A stretch of 64,000 nt of DNA from Kineothrix sp. MB12-C1 (GTDB lineage Bacteria > Bacillota > Clostridia > Lachnospirales > Lachnospiraceae): assembly GCF_030863805.1 (NCBI RefSeq), contig NZ_CP132957.1:1860001-1924000 (forward strand), written 5' to 3'. Positions within the stretch are counted from its first letter, which is position 1. Every line of letters begins with the position of its first letter. Of this stretch, positions 26,888 to 35,131 are shown one piece after another. The notes below the pieces were generated by a model. That model was not told the DNA's origin. It saw nothing but the letters and a program-made list of their open reading frames with translations, and ran no database searches. Both the position numbers and the translations under genes were made by a program.

Positions 26888-26934
26888 AAAAACTTCCAGT
26901 TTCTTCATAGACAAAATGAAGACCGGAAGTTTTT
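26888..26934 (-). terminator. Intrinsic terminator after the Pro-Cys-rich protein gene
   Basis: AAAAACTTCC...CTTCAT pairs with ATGAAG...GGAAGTTTTT around AGACAAA, with TTTTTATTTT following on the minus strand. It lies about 60 bases beyond the stop at 26995. Confidence 0.88.
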
Positions 26935-26994
26935 AAATTTAAAATCCAGAATTTAAGCATTTTACATTGAACTTATTCCACAATTGACTCCACT

Positions 26995-28776
26995 CTATTT
27001 AACGATAAAGTTAGATACTCCGATATTATTAAGCTCTATAATCGGTTTGCAATTACAGCCTCTTCTGAAATTTGTTGTCGGGCATACCTTCAATAAATAA
27101 CTTCCGTTATATGGAACCTGGAATTCAAAGCGATCGGAGCAATTTATAAATTTGCAGAATAATAGAATCTGGGTTTTTCCGCACATCTGATAAAGTCGTA
27201 ATTCCCACTCATGATCCATGCGGCAGGAACAACCTTTGATACGGCCGGCAATAATACCCTCACTGATCATACACTTAGGACAAGGTGGGCAGACCGGACA
27301 CGGCGGGCAAGGCGGGCAAGGCATCGGCTCCGGACATGGCGGACACGGCATCGATTCCGGACAGACCGGGCAAACCGGACATGGCATCGGTTCCGGGCAG
27401 ACCGGGCAAACCGGGCATGGCGGACATGGCGTCGGTTCCGGGCAGATCGGGCAAACCGGACATGGCGGCGGCTCCGGACAGGCAGGACACGGCATCGGTT
27501 CCGGGCAGATTGGGCAAACCGGACATGGCATCGGCTCCGGACAGGCAGGACATGGCATCGGCTCAGGGCAAACAGGACACGAAATCGGTTCCGGACAGGT
27601 CGGGCAGGGCATTGGTTCCGGGCAAGTAGGACAAACCGGGCAAGGCACTGATTCCGGACAAACCGGACATGGCGGCGGTTCCGGGCAGACAAGAGCCTCA
27701 GGTGATGTAGATTCTGGTGTCGTTGGACCTGTGGGAAGTGGTGTTTCCCCCATTTCACATATTACACCTCCGACAAAAGATGGGAGATGGAATTCAAAAC
27801 CACTGTTCGGATTTACCGCAAATGAATTTAAAGCAGCATTACCGGTGATATGTCCTCCTGTTGAATGAGCATGCAACGTAGCTTGCGGGGCCAAAAAGCT
27901 TCCCCAAATTGCAGCTGGAACTTCCATAAATATATTCTTAGCATCTTCAAAAACATAGAGAGTATGGTCTGCCTTATGTTGTTCTCCCATAAGACCATAT
28001 TGTAAATGTGCATTATCCCCTGTTTTTATTCTTACAATAACTAAACTTCCTTCTGGTACTTCTGCACGAATGCCCTTTCTAAGCAGGCCATTCGGTTCAT
28101 TAATTAAGAATACGTTTTGTCTGGGATTATTACCCCGAAGAATCCATTCGTGGAAATTGTCTATTACTTCTCCGTTTACTTCCAGTCCCTCAATGCAATT
28201 TTTATAATTATCTATACTGCTTCTTGCACTTTGGAAGAAACCGGAAACATTGGCATCTACTCGTCTTGCAGGAATAAATCGCGCTACGTCGTAGCTCGGT
28301 ATGATATAATGGTTCCCCTTATCGCTAGGTGTCCAGTAAGGGCTGCCGGAATCCGAGTGATATAAACGTTCCAATTCCTGCATTTGTCCCGGCATTCCAC
28401 TTTTGCCGATTAAATAGGTACTTCCTTTATCAGCACGAAAATCACCGCCGGTTACAACATGGCCTACCACACCTAATGGGCCGTTCATTGAAACATTATT
28501 TCCTACGAGAAACCTTACCATATCGGGTGAATAGCCTACTTCTGCCGATTCTAAATCGCCTCCGAAACCAAGACTTAATCCCCTTGGACTGACGAAATTT
28601 CCACCAACTGCCATTGCACCATTGGCATCTACAAGGTTATTGGCATTTCCAAAAACGATAGCATTAAACTGGGAAGCAACGCCAAAAGGCTGCCCTGTAA
28701 CATCATACCAGCTAATATCGTCATAGGGAATCCCCGCTCTTGATGTAATCTGATTATTGGTAATATTATAATCCAA
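26995..28776 (-). CDS. Choice-of-anchor-A-like protein with a long Pro-Cys repeat tract
   Basis: The 593-residue protein starts at a TTG (28776) ten bases after AGGAG; no ATG fits. Residues about 25-340 resemble the choice-of-anchor-A domain of surface proteins (FNAIVFGNANNLVDANGAMA, VVGHVVTGGDFRADKGSTY, AAIWGSFLAPQATLHAHSTG, GHITGNAALNS). There is no signal peptide, sortase motif or membrane segment. Residues 364-502 are an almost pure CPxC/CPEPMPC repeat with 35 cysteines. A C-terminal domain (505-593) adds further Cys (GCSCRM, CGKTQILLFC, RGCNC). Export by a usual route looks unlikely, so a spore-coat or exosporium protein assembled from the mother cell and cross-linked by disulfides is my inference. 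It is monocistronic with its own terminator. Confidence 0.72.
   Translation of the reverse strand: MDYNITNNQITSRAGIPYDDISWYDVTGQPFGVASQFNAIVFGNANNLVDANGAMAVGGNFVSPRGLSLGFGGDLESAEVGYSPDMVRFLVGNNVSMNGPLGVVGHVVTGGDFRADKGSTYLIGKSGMPGQMQELERLYHSDSGSPYWTPSDKGNHYIIPSYDVARFIPARRVDANVSGFFQSARSSIDNYKNCIEGLEVNGEVIDNFHEWILRGNNPRQNVFLINEPNGLLRKGIRAEVPEGSLVIVRIKTGDNAHLQYGLMGEQHKADHTLYVFEDAKNIFMEVPAAIWGSFLAPQATLHAHSTGGHITGNAALNSFAVNPNSGFEFHLPSFVGGVICEMGETPLPTGPTTPESTSPEALVCPEPPPCPVCPESVPCPVCPTCPEPMPCPTCPEPISCPVCPEPMPCPACPEPMPCPVCPICPEPMPCPACPEPPPCPVCPICPEPTPCPPCPVCPVCPEPMPCPVCPVCPESMPCPPCPEPMPCPPCPPCPVCPPCPKCMISEGIIAGRIKGCSCRMDHEWELRLYQMCGKTQILLFCKFINCSDRFEFQVPYNGSYLLKVCPTTNFRRGCNCKPIIELNNIGVSNFIVK
27271..27687 (-). 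repeat. In-frame DNA repeats encoding the CPxC/CPEPMPC tract
   Basis: Short units of 9-30 bases encoding Cys-Pro-Val-Cys-Pro, Cys-Pro-Glu-Pro-Met-Pro and variants repeat through this 417-base stretch. The composition differs sharply from the neighbouring gene parts (high G+C, strong strand skew). The copies are similar but not identical, so expansion by recombination or slippage followed by drift is likely. Confidence 0.9.
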
Positions 28777-28911
28777 TCTAATCTAACTCCTATAAAAGTA
28801 CTTTGATTTTCATAGTCCTTATTCTTACTACAATGTATTCAATCGTAGAATAATCGTGCAAAAAAAGAAGTAATAATATTGGATATATACGCATAAACTT
28901 AATATCTGTTA

Positions 28912-29772
28912 TTATTCCAAAACCTTTTCATGGATTCCGTGAAGCATGGCATACACTTCCCGCTTCCCGATTCCTCTATCCTTCGCTGCCCGTTTCATCG
29001 CCTCTTTTCTATCTATTCCCTGACTTTCATAAAGCTTTACATGTTCTTCAATGGGCATCTCTTTCCAGCTAAGTGCTGCCTCTTCTTTCTTTTCCTCTAA
29101 GCTTTTACCTTCGATAACAAGTACATATTCTCCTCTGGGCTCATTTTCTTCATAAAAGGTAAGCGCTCCCTTAAGAGTCGTCGGCATTACCGTCTCAAAC
29201 TTCTTAGTCAGCTCCCGGCAAATACTTATCTTACGCTCTCCCAGTGCTTCGTAAAGCTCTTGCAACGTCTTAATCAGATGATGCGGAGCCTCATAAATAA
29301 TCATCGTACGGCTTTCATTCACCAATTCCCCTACGATTTCCCTTCTCTCCTTCTTATCAGAAGGTAGAAATCCCTCGAAACAGAACCGCCTTGTACTCAG
29401 TCCGGACAACGTAAGGGCCGTAATACATGCCGCAGCACCGGGGAGAGAAGTAACTGTAACGCCTGCCTCTTGGCAAAGAGCTACCAATGTTTCTCCCGGA
29501 TCTGAGATTCCGGGAGTCCCTGCATCCGTAATAAGAGCAATCGACTTTCCTGACTGCATCTGTCCGATAAGATAATGTGCCTTCTCCACACGGTTATATT
29601 CATGATAACTCGTCATTGGCGTTTTTATCCCAAAATGATTCAACAGCTTAATGCTATTTCTCGTATCTTCGGCCGCGATTACATCCACCATCTTCAGGGT
29701 ATCGATCACACGAAAAGTCATATCATCCAGATTTCCAATTGGTGTTGCACATAAATATAATAGACCAGCCAT
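28912..29772 (-). CDS. rsmI: 16S rRNA (cytidine1402-2'-O)-methyltransferase
   Basis: From the ATG at 29772, directly after AGGAGG, the protein has 286 residues. It opens with the diagnostic LYLCATPIGNLDDMTFR, then DVIAAEDTRNS, ALITDAGTPGISDPGE and VTSLPGAAACITAL, all of the tetrapyrrole-methylase-fold RsmI family. It uses S-adenosylmethionine to methylate the ribose of C1402 in the decoding centre. It closes the cluster yaaR-holB-ricT-trmN6-rsmI, the same gene order as in Bacillus (yaaR-holB-yaaT-yabB-yabC), with small genes missing. Confidence 0.95.
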   Translation of the reverse strand: MAGLLYLCATPIGNLDDMTFRVIDTLKMVDVIAAEDTRNSIKLLNHFGIKTPMTSYHEYNRVEKAHYLIGQMQSGKSIALITDAGTPGISDPGETLVALCQEAGVTVTSLPGAAACITALTLSGLSTRRFCFEGFLPSDKKERREIVGELVNESRTMIIYEAPHHLIKTLQELYEALGERKISICRELTKKFETVMPTTLKGALTFYEENEPRGEYVLVIEGKSLEEKKEEAALSWKEMPIEEHVKLYESQGIDRKEAMKRAAKDRGIGKREVYAMLHGIHEKVLE

Positions 29773-29815
29773 AGCGCCTCCTAATATGTAACAGTTCGTT
29801 ATCTTCGCTGTTACT

Positions 29816-30553
29816 CTAATATCCATAAATATCATATATTTCTTGTGTATAAACTCCCGGCTCCTCGTAGACAATCAGCGGTTTCTCTACCGTGATACGA
29901 GGTTTTCCACCCCTGTTCGCTTCTATCAGCACCATATTTGGCTCTTTATCCACATACGGATATACAAGTTTCATTCTCTTAGGTTCCAATTTATAATCGT
30001 GGAGTAGTACCATAATTTCTGCCAACCGGAATGGCCTATGCACCATGAAAAAGTTTCCGCCGGGTTTTAACAGCTTGGCCGTCTGAGCAATTACATCCTC
30101 TAACGTGCATAATATCTCATGTCTCGCAATCGCTTTCGGACCTTCCGGGTTCTGAAGACCATGCTGCGATGTCATATAAGGAGGATTACATGTAATAACA
30201 TCAAAAGAAGCAGCGTCGAATAACGTCCCTGCCTCTTTTAAATCTCCTTGTACAATCGAAATCTTATCCTGAAGATGATTCAGTGCTACGCTTCTTCGCG
30301 CCATGTCGGCACTTTCCTCTTGAATCTCCAGTCCGGTTAAATGAGCTGCTTTCGTCTTGGCTTCCATAAGTATAGGAATAATTCCTGTTCCTGTACCAAG
30401 ATCCAATACCTTATCGTCCTCTTTCGCCCTGGCAAAACCGGATAAAAGAACGGCATCCATACCGAAACAGAACTTTTCAGGATTCTGAATGATCTTATAA
30501 CCATTCCTTTGCAGCTCATCCAACCGCTCCTTCTCTTTTAGATTAATTGTCAT
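29816..30553 (-). CDS. trmN6: tRNA1(Val) (adenine37-N6)-methyltransferase
   Basis: The 245-residue SAM-dependent methyltransferase begins with the family opening LDELQRNGYKIIQNPEKFCF. It has motif I VLDLGTGTGIIPIL, the acidic LTGLEIQEES and the N6-adenine catalytic motif NPPY in ITCNPPYMTS. This is the YfiC/YabB/TrmN6 family, which modifies A37 of tRNA1(Val). The ATG at 30553 overlaps the end of ricT by 11 bases. The product acts on tRNA in the cytosol. Confidence 0.9.
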   Translation of the reverse strand: MTINLKEKERLDELQRNGYKIIQNPEKFCFGMDAVLLSGFARAKEDDKVLDLGTGTGIIPILMEAKTKAAHLTGLEIQEESADMARRSVALNHLQDKISIVQGDLKEAGTLFDAASFDVITCNPPYMTSQHGLQNPEGPKAIARHEILCTLEDVIAQTAKLLKPGGNFFMVHRPFRLAEIMVLLHDYKLEPKRMKLVYPYVDKEPNMVLIEANRGGKPRITVEKPLIVYEEPGVYTQEIYDIYGY

Positions 30554-31451
30554 CAAGCTTCGACTTCCCTTCCTGCTTTTCCAATCGCTCCAACGCCTTT
30601 AACTGCTCATCGCTCACATCCACTTTCGTATTCTTATGCTTTTTCCTGAACTTAAGCTGACCCACTTTGTATTCCTGAATTTCCTTTTCATCGGGCTTCT
30701 CAATCACTACTTTCACAAGCTGCCTTAAGACATTAACACTCAATACCTCCCCTTTGAATCCATCATCGGTTGTCACATAGTCACCCACGCTAGGCAATCT
30801 GCGGTTTAAGTCTTCGTAAGTCTCTTCTTCATTTTTCAGACAACACATCAGACGTCCACAAACTCCCGATATTTTTGTCGGATTCAAGGACAGATTCTGT
30901 TCCTTCGCCATCTTGATGGACACCGGTACGAACTCAGACAGGTATGTATGACAGCAAAGCGCTCTTCCGCATATGCCGATACCGCCTACAATCTTTGTTT
31001 CGTCCCTCACTCCGATCTGACGCAGTTCAATTCTTGTCTTAAAGACTGCCGCCAGATCCTTCACCAACTCACGAAAGTCAATCCTTCCGTCAGCAGTAAA
31101 ATAAAACAATACTTTATTATTATCAAAAGTGTATTCAGCATCAATTAGCTTCATATCCAGCTCATGTTTTCTTATCTTCTCAAGACAGATACGGAATGCT
31201 TCTTTTTCCTTTACTTTATTCGTTTCTTCCTGTTCCCTATCCTTTGGTGTAGCGACGCGAAGCACTGGCTTTAGCGGCTGGATTACCTTACTGTCCTCTA
31301 CTTCTCTGGGTTCTCCTATCACCGTACCATATTCAATTCCTCTGGCCGTCTCTACTATGACGTTCTCACCTTTTTTTATATCTAAACGTCCGGGGTCAAA
31401 AAAGTATATTTTTCCCGCCGTCCGAAAACGCACACCTATTACTTTTACCAT
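30543..31451 (-). CDS. ricT: PSP1-domain protein RicT (YaaT)
   Basis: The 302-residue protein has the PSP1 C-terminal domain and the characteristic Cys-rich centre GGIGICGRALCCHTYL and GVCGRLMCCLKNEE. In Bacillus RicT (YaaT), cysteines of this region help RicA-RicF-RicT bind 4Fe-4S clusters; that complex stimulates RNase Y processing and affects sporulation. The N-terminal FRTAGKIYFFDPG and VIVETARGIEYGTVIG are also typical. RicA and RicF are not in this window. It starts behind AGGAGG, 38 bases after holB. Confidence 0.92.
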   Translation of the reverse strand: MVKVIGVRFRTAGKIYFFDPGRLDIKKGENVIVETARGIEYGTVIGEPREVEDSKVIQPLKPVLRVATPKDREQEETNKVKEKEAFRICLEKIRKHELDMKLIDAEYTFDNNKVLFYFTADGRIDFRELVKDLAAVFKTRIELRQIGVRDETKIVGGIGICGRALCCHTYLSEFVPVSIKMAKEQNLSLNPTKISGVCGRLMCCLKNEEETYEDLNRRLPSVGDYVTTDDGFKGEVLSVNVLRQLVKVVIEKPDEKEIQEYKVGQLKFRKKHKNTKVDVSDEQLKALERLEKQEGKSKLDDN

Positions 31452-31489
31452 CTAACAGTTTTCCTCCTGTCCTTTACAGCTCTCGGCTT

Positions 31490-32512
31490 TTATGAATTCT
31501 CCTTAATCGTCAGAAGAAGAAGTTCCATTGTTAAGTCGAAATTTACATTTGCATTCAGGCGGTTCTTTGCTTTCTCAAGAGCGGCTATCACCTTCTCGAT
31601 TCCTTCATAAGCACTTCTGTCCGCCACTTTTCTAATATACTGTATTTCCTCCCTGAAAATCAAGTGGTTTGCATCGTTTGTAGCCTTAAACATCAGCACA
31701 TCCCGATACCATATGGATAAGATATCCATATAATCATTCACATCGAATTTATATTCACTGATTTTCTTAATGGCTCCGACAATTTCATTTATTTCCATAT
31801 CGTTAATATATTTAAGAAGTGTAACCGCTTCTTCTTTCACATGGTCGAATTCCTCGCTGGAGGCGAGCAGCTTCGCTTTACCAATATTACCTCTTGCGAA
31901 AGCCACACAGATATCCGCCTTATAATCGGGTACCTGCATCGTCTCCATCAGGAATCGTTTTACTTGTGTATCCTTTACCGGCTTCATATTCAATATGACA
32001 CACCGACTAAGAATCGTAGTCAGAAGCGAATCCACATTTGTTGTCAAAATAATAATAACCGTATATTCCGGCGGCTCTTCCAATGTCTTCAACAGGGCAT
32101 TCTGTGCCTGCACAGTCATCTTCTCGCCTTCACTTATAATATATATTTTACGCGGACTGCTATAAGGTTTAATCGCAACACTGCCATTCACCTGTCCACG
32201 GATATCTTCCACACCTATTGTTCCCGGCTTTTCATGCTGCACATAAATTACATCGGGTTGATTCCCTGTCGCCATCTGTTTGCACGAACGGCACTCACCG
32301 CAAGGCTCGAAACTACTTGCCAGATTATCTGATTCCTGAAGCGGCAGTCTTTCACATTGCAAAGCCGCTGCAAATATCTTTGCAACGAATTCTTTTCCGG
32401 AACTTCTCTCTCCATTGATAATGTACGCATGGGATACTTTATTTAATTTAAGGGCATTCTGCAAATGTTCTTTTAATTGCTCCTGCCCGATGATATCCGT
32501 AAATTTTGCCAT
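31490..32512 (-). CDS. holB: DNA polymerase III delta-prime subunit
   Basis: From the ATG at 32512 behind GGGAGG the protein has 340 residues. FTDIIGQEQLKEHLQNAL is typical of clamp-loader subunits. The P-loop is modified (INGERSSGKEF), as expected for a delta-prime subunit that does not bind ATP well. A zinc-binding cluster (CGECRSCKQM), SEGEKMTVQAQNALLKTLEEPP and the arginine-finger motif LSRCVI follow. It loads the sliding clamp at the replication fork. The longer upstream frame lacks a ribosome site. Confidence 0.93.
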   Translation of the reverse strand: MAKFTDIIGQEQLKEHLQNALKLNKVSHAYIINGERSSGKEFVAKIFAAALQCERLPLQESDNLASSFEPCGECRSCKQMATGNQPDVIYVQHEKPGTIGVEDIRGQVNGSVAIKPYSSPRKIYIISEGEKMTVQAQNALLKTLEEPPEYTVIIILTTNVDSLLTTILSRCVILNMKPVKDTQVKRFLMETMQVPDYKADICVAFARGNIGKAKLLASSEEFDHVKEEAVTLLKYINDMEINEIVGAIKKISEYKFDVNDYMDILSIWYRDVLMFKATNDANHLIFREEIQYIRKVADRSAYEGIEKVIAALEKAKNRLNANVNFDLTMELLLLTIKENS

Positions 32513-32577
32513 GGAAACCTCCCGTTTTATCCTATTATATCGTAACAGTTCAGTACCCTCACTGTTATGTATGAAAA

Positions 32578-33018
32578 TCAAGTAAATATATCCAAAAGTA
32601 ATCCTCTGATTTCTCCTATCTTACTTAAGATACTCAGATTATCCTTTTCTTCCTTCACAAGTTCTTGTGCCAGCTCATCTAACTTTTCATCGATCAGTCG
32701 TACGATTCCGTACACCCTATGCCGTCCTCTTTTATCCAGGAAGTTCTCCCTGGAAAATTCATGGGAACGGCTTACCACCTCATTCATAAACTCCTTGATT
32801 AAGGTACGGTACTTTTTCATATCCTTTACATCACGGCGTTTCCCCAGCTTATCGCCCTGCATCGTGATTTCTTCCATAAGGGCCGTAAGCCTCGCCTGCA
32901 GTTCTTTTTCTTCGATCCGGCTGATAAGGGTGAATTTAAAAGTGCCATCCGTAGATTGTTGTTTTTCTGCAGGTTCTATTGGCATCTGATTCTGAATTTG
33001 ATTTACTTTTATATCCAT
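32578..33018 (-). CDS. yaaR: YaaR family protein (DUF327)
   Basis: The 146-residue, highly charged helical protein has the DUF327 core: [54 protein letters not shown] and [21 protein letters not shown]. Its function is unknown. It regularly sits next to holB in Firmicutes, as here (65 bases upstream). Start at 33018 behind AAAGGAG. No membrane or signal segment. Confidence 0.88.
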   Translation of the reverse strand: MDIKVNQIQNQMPIEPAEKQQSTDGTFKFTLISRIEEKELQARLTALMEEITMQGDKLGKRRDVKDMKKYRTLIKEFMNEVVSRSHEFSRENFLDKRGRHRVYGIVRLIDEKLDELAQELVKEEKDNLSILSKIGEIRGLLLDIFT

Positions 33019-33064
33019 ATTTGCACCCTTCTCCTTTCAGCCACGCCATTTTTCGAATATTTTC

Positions 33065-33652
33065 CTACAAGACTTCCATTAGGTAGTCTTTAATTTCTTC
33101 CAGACAGCGTTCTAAATCATCGTTATAAAATCTCCTGCCAATTCCTGACTCTTCTATCTTTTCCTCGCTGAAATCCTCACAATCTGCCAGAAATCTTCTA
33201 CACAACTCTTCATACCCCGGATGCTCTTGCGTTATCTCACGCTCCAGTGCCCGCCTAAGCCTGATACCGTCCTCCACCTCGATCAGAACAGGAATCACAT
33301 TGGCTCTCCCGAAAAATTCACATAGCCGAATATATGCCTCCAAAGTTCCGATAGATGCATAATTTCCACTTTGTAAATCGATATTCCCATCGTTTACCGT
33401 GAAGTATCTCCACAAACCGTAATAGGTATGATAGGACCGCTCCTCAATTACTTTTCCGGCATCCGCTAGTCTTTGATACTCTTTCTCATCAGTGAAGAAA
33501 TATTCCACACCTTGCATCTCCCCCGCCCGAATCGGTCTGGTGGTATAAGGAACTACGGTACGAAGACCGAGTTCCTTATCCTCCAACAGACATTGAAAAA
33601 CTGTATCTTTTCCAGTGGAGCTTTTCCCCATAAAACAGATAAACTTTCCCAC
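33065..33652 (-). CDS. Guanylate-kinase-like P-loop protein
   Basis: The 195-residue protein has a P-loop of the guanylate kinase kind (FMGKSSTGKDTVF), the GMP-binding-like region VPYTTRPIRAGEMQGVEYFF, GKVIEERSYHTYYGLW, and a lid with Arg-rich RLRRALERE. The GTG start at 33652 follows GAGG. It lacks the canonical phosphate-loop pattern GPSGSGK of housekeeping Gmk, so a specialised member is likely. Its position between pyk and yaaR matches that of tmk in the Bacillus yaaO-tmk-yaaQ-yaaR-holB order. GMP or dGMP phosphorylation is the family activity; the substrate here is unproven. Confidence 0.8.
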   Translation of the reverse strand: MGKFICFMGKSSTGKDTVFQCLLEDKELGLRTVVPYTTRPIRAGEMQGVEYFFTDEKEYQRLADAGKVIEERSYHTYYGLWRYFTVNDGNIDLQSGNYASIGTLEAYIRLCEFFGRANVIPVLIEVEDGIRLRRALEREITQEHPGYEELCRRFLADCEDFSEEKIEESGIGRRFYNDDLERCLEEIKDYLMEVL

Positions 33653-33658
33653 TTTATT

Positions 33659-35071
33659 TTATACCTCAATAACACGAATCATATTGGTCTTTCCGGAGAT
33701 TCCAAGCGGTACGCCTGCTGTTAATACAGCCACGTCTCCTCGTTCCACATATCCCAGCTTCTCAACCGCATGTGTAGCCTGTCCGAATAAATCGTCAGCA
33801 TTGTCTTCTTTTTCAATCAATACGGGTACAACACCCCATGACAGATTGAGCTGTCTGCATACACGGGGATTTACCGCACATGCAATAACCGGACACTTCG
33901 GTTTATATCTGGATATCATACCTGCTGTAAATCCGGACATGGTAACCGTAATAATAGCCTTAGCATTCAAATCGGAAGCCGTAGTACAAGTAGCATGAGA
34001 AATCGCTGTCGTTACATCGGGTAATACAGCCTTTGCTCTCTTTCTCATTCGTGAATCATAGTCGATATCATTCTCAGTACGCTCTGCAATTTTAGCCATT
34101 GTCTTCACGGCTTCTATCGGATATAAACCGGCAGCCGTCTCACCGGAAAGCATAATTGCTGTCGTTCCATCATAAATAGCATTAGCAATATCTGTTGTCT
34201 CAGCACGGGTAGGTCTTGGGTTCTTAATCATAGATTCCAACATCTGTGTTGCCGTAATTACATGCTTACCATGTGCTTCTGCCAACTTAATCATCTGTTT
34301 CTGTATTACAGGTACTTCCTCGAGAGGTACCTCTACACCCATATCTCCTCTGGCAACCATAATACCGTCAGATACAGAAAGGATTTCCTCCAAGTTCTGA
34401 ATACCTTGCATATTTTCAATCTTAGCAATTACCTTCATCATACTGTGGTGTTCGTCCAGAATCTTACGAATCTCCAACACATCTTCTTTCGTTCTCACAA
34501 ATGATGCTGCAATAAAGTCATAACCCACTTCGCATCCAAAAATAATATCTGCTCTGTCAACATCACTGATATAAGGCATGGATAAAATAGCATTCGGAAC
34601 ATTCACCCCTTTATGATTGGATACAGGTCCGCCATTTACTACAGTGCAAAGAATCTCTTCCCCTCTAATATCAGCTACAAGCATTTCAATCAGACCATCA
34701 TCGATAAGAATAGACATTCCTACTCTAATGTCGTTCTTCAGGTTTTTATAAGTGATAGACGCTTTCTTGGAGTCCCCGAGAATATCTTCTGTTGTCAGAG
34801 TAAAGGTTTGTCCTGTTACCAGCTCCGCCCTTCCATCCTTGAAATTACCAAGACGTATCTCCGGTCCTCTCGTATCGAGAAGTGTTCCTATAGGAAGTCT
34901 CAGTTCTTCGCTGATTCTAATTACTCTGGCTAACTTTTCCTTGTGCTCTTTATGTGTACCATGGGAGAAGTTAAAACGGGCTACGTTCATGCCTGCCAGC
35001 ATCAACTCCCTTAATTTATCCTCGCTCTCGCTCGCTGGTCCGATTGTGCAGATTATTTTTGTTTTTCTCAT
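33659..35071 (-). CDS. pyk: Pyruvate kinase
   Basis: The protein has 470 residues from the ATG at 35071 (472 from the one at 35077; both near AAAGGAG). KIICTIGPASES, MNVARFNFSHGTHKEH, TRGPEIR, the catalytic Lys in VIAKIEN and the MVARGDMGVEV and TATQMLESM blocks are all intact. It lacks the extra C-terminal PEP-utiliser domain found in some Firmicute enzymes, so it is the short form. It makes ATP and pyruvate from phosphoenolpyruvate and ADP in the last step of glycolysis. Confidence 0.97.
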   Translation of the reverse strand: MRKTKIICTIGPASESEDKLRELMLAGMNVARFNFSHGTHKEHKEKLARVIRISEELRLPIGTLLDTRGPEIRLGNFKDGRAELVTGQTFTLTTEDILGDSKKASITYKNLKNDIRVGMSILIDDGLIEMLVADIRGEEILCTVVNGGPVSNHKGVNVPNAILSMPYISDVDRADIIFGCEVGYDFIAASFVRTKEDVLEIRKILDEHHSMMKVIAKIENMQGIQNLEEILSVSDGIMVARGDMGVEVPLEEVPVIQKQMIKLAEAHGKHVITATQMLESMIKNPRPTRAETTDIANAIYDGTTAIMLSGETAAGLYPIEAVKTMAKIAERTENDIDYDSRMRKRAKAVLPDVTTAISHATCTTASDLNAKAIITVTMSGFTAGMISRYKPKCPVIACAVNPRVCRQLNLSWGVVPVLIEKEDNADDLFGQATHAVEKLGYVERGDVAVLTAGVPLGISGKTNMIRVIEV

Positions 35072-35131
35072 TTTCATTTATCTCCTTTGATTATCTTAAT
35101 TAACATTTTCATCACGGTACCGTTTTTATCG

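Noticed and set aside
27271-27687. Repeat array considered as a CRISPR
   Set aside because: Units are short, coding and in frame, with no unique spacers of constant length, and no cas genes are present.
27211-27868. Plus-strand open frames with collagen-like Gly-Gln-Thr-Gly-His or Arg-Thr-Trp-Arg repeats
   Set aside because: They are antisense to the Pro-Cys repeat tract and exist only because that repeat is free of stops in other frames. They lack ribosome sites and recognisable domains.
35113-35127. ACGGTACCGT followed by T-run between pyk and the decarboxylase gene
   Set aside because: The palindrome is short with no loop, and the T-run is on the wrong strand for these genes.
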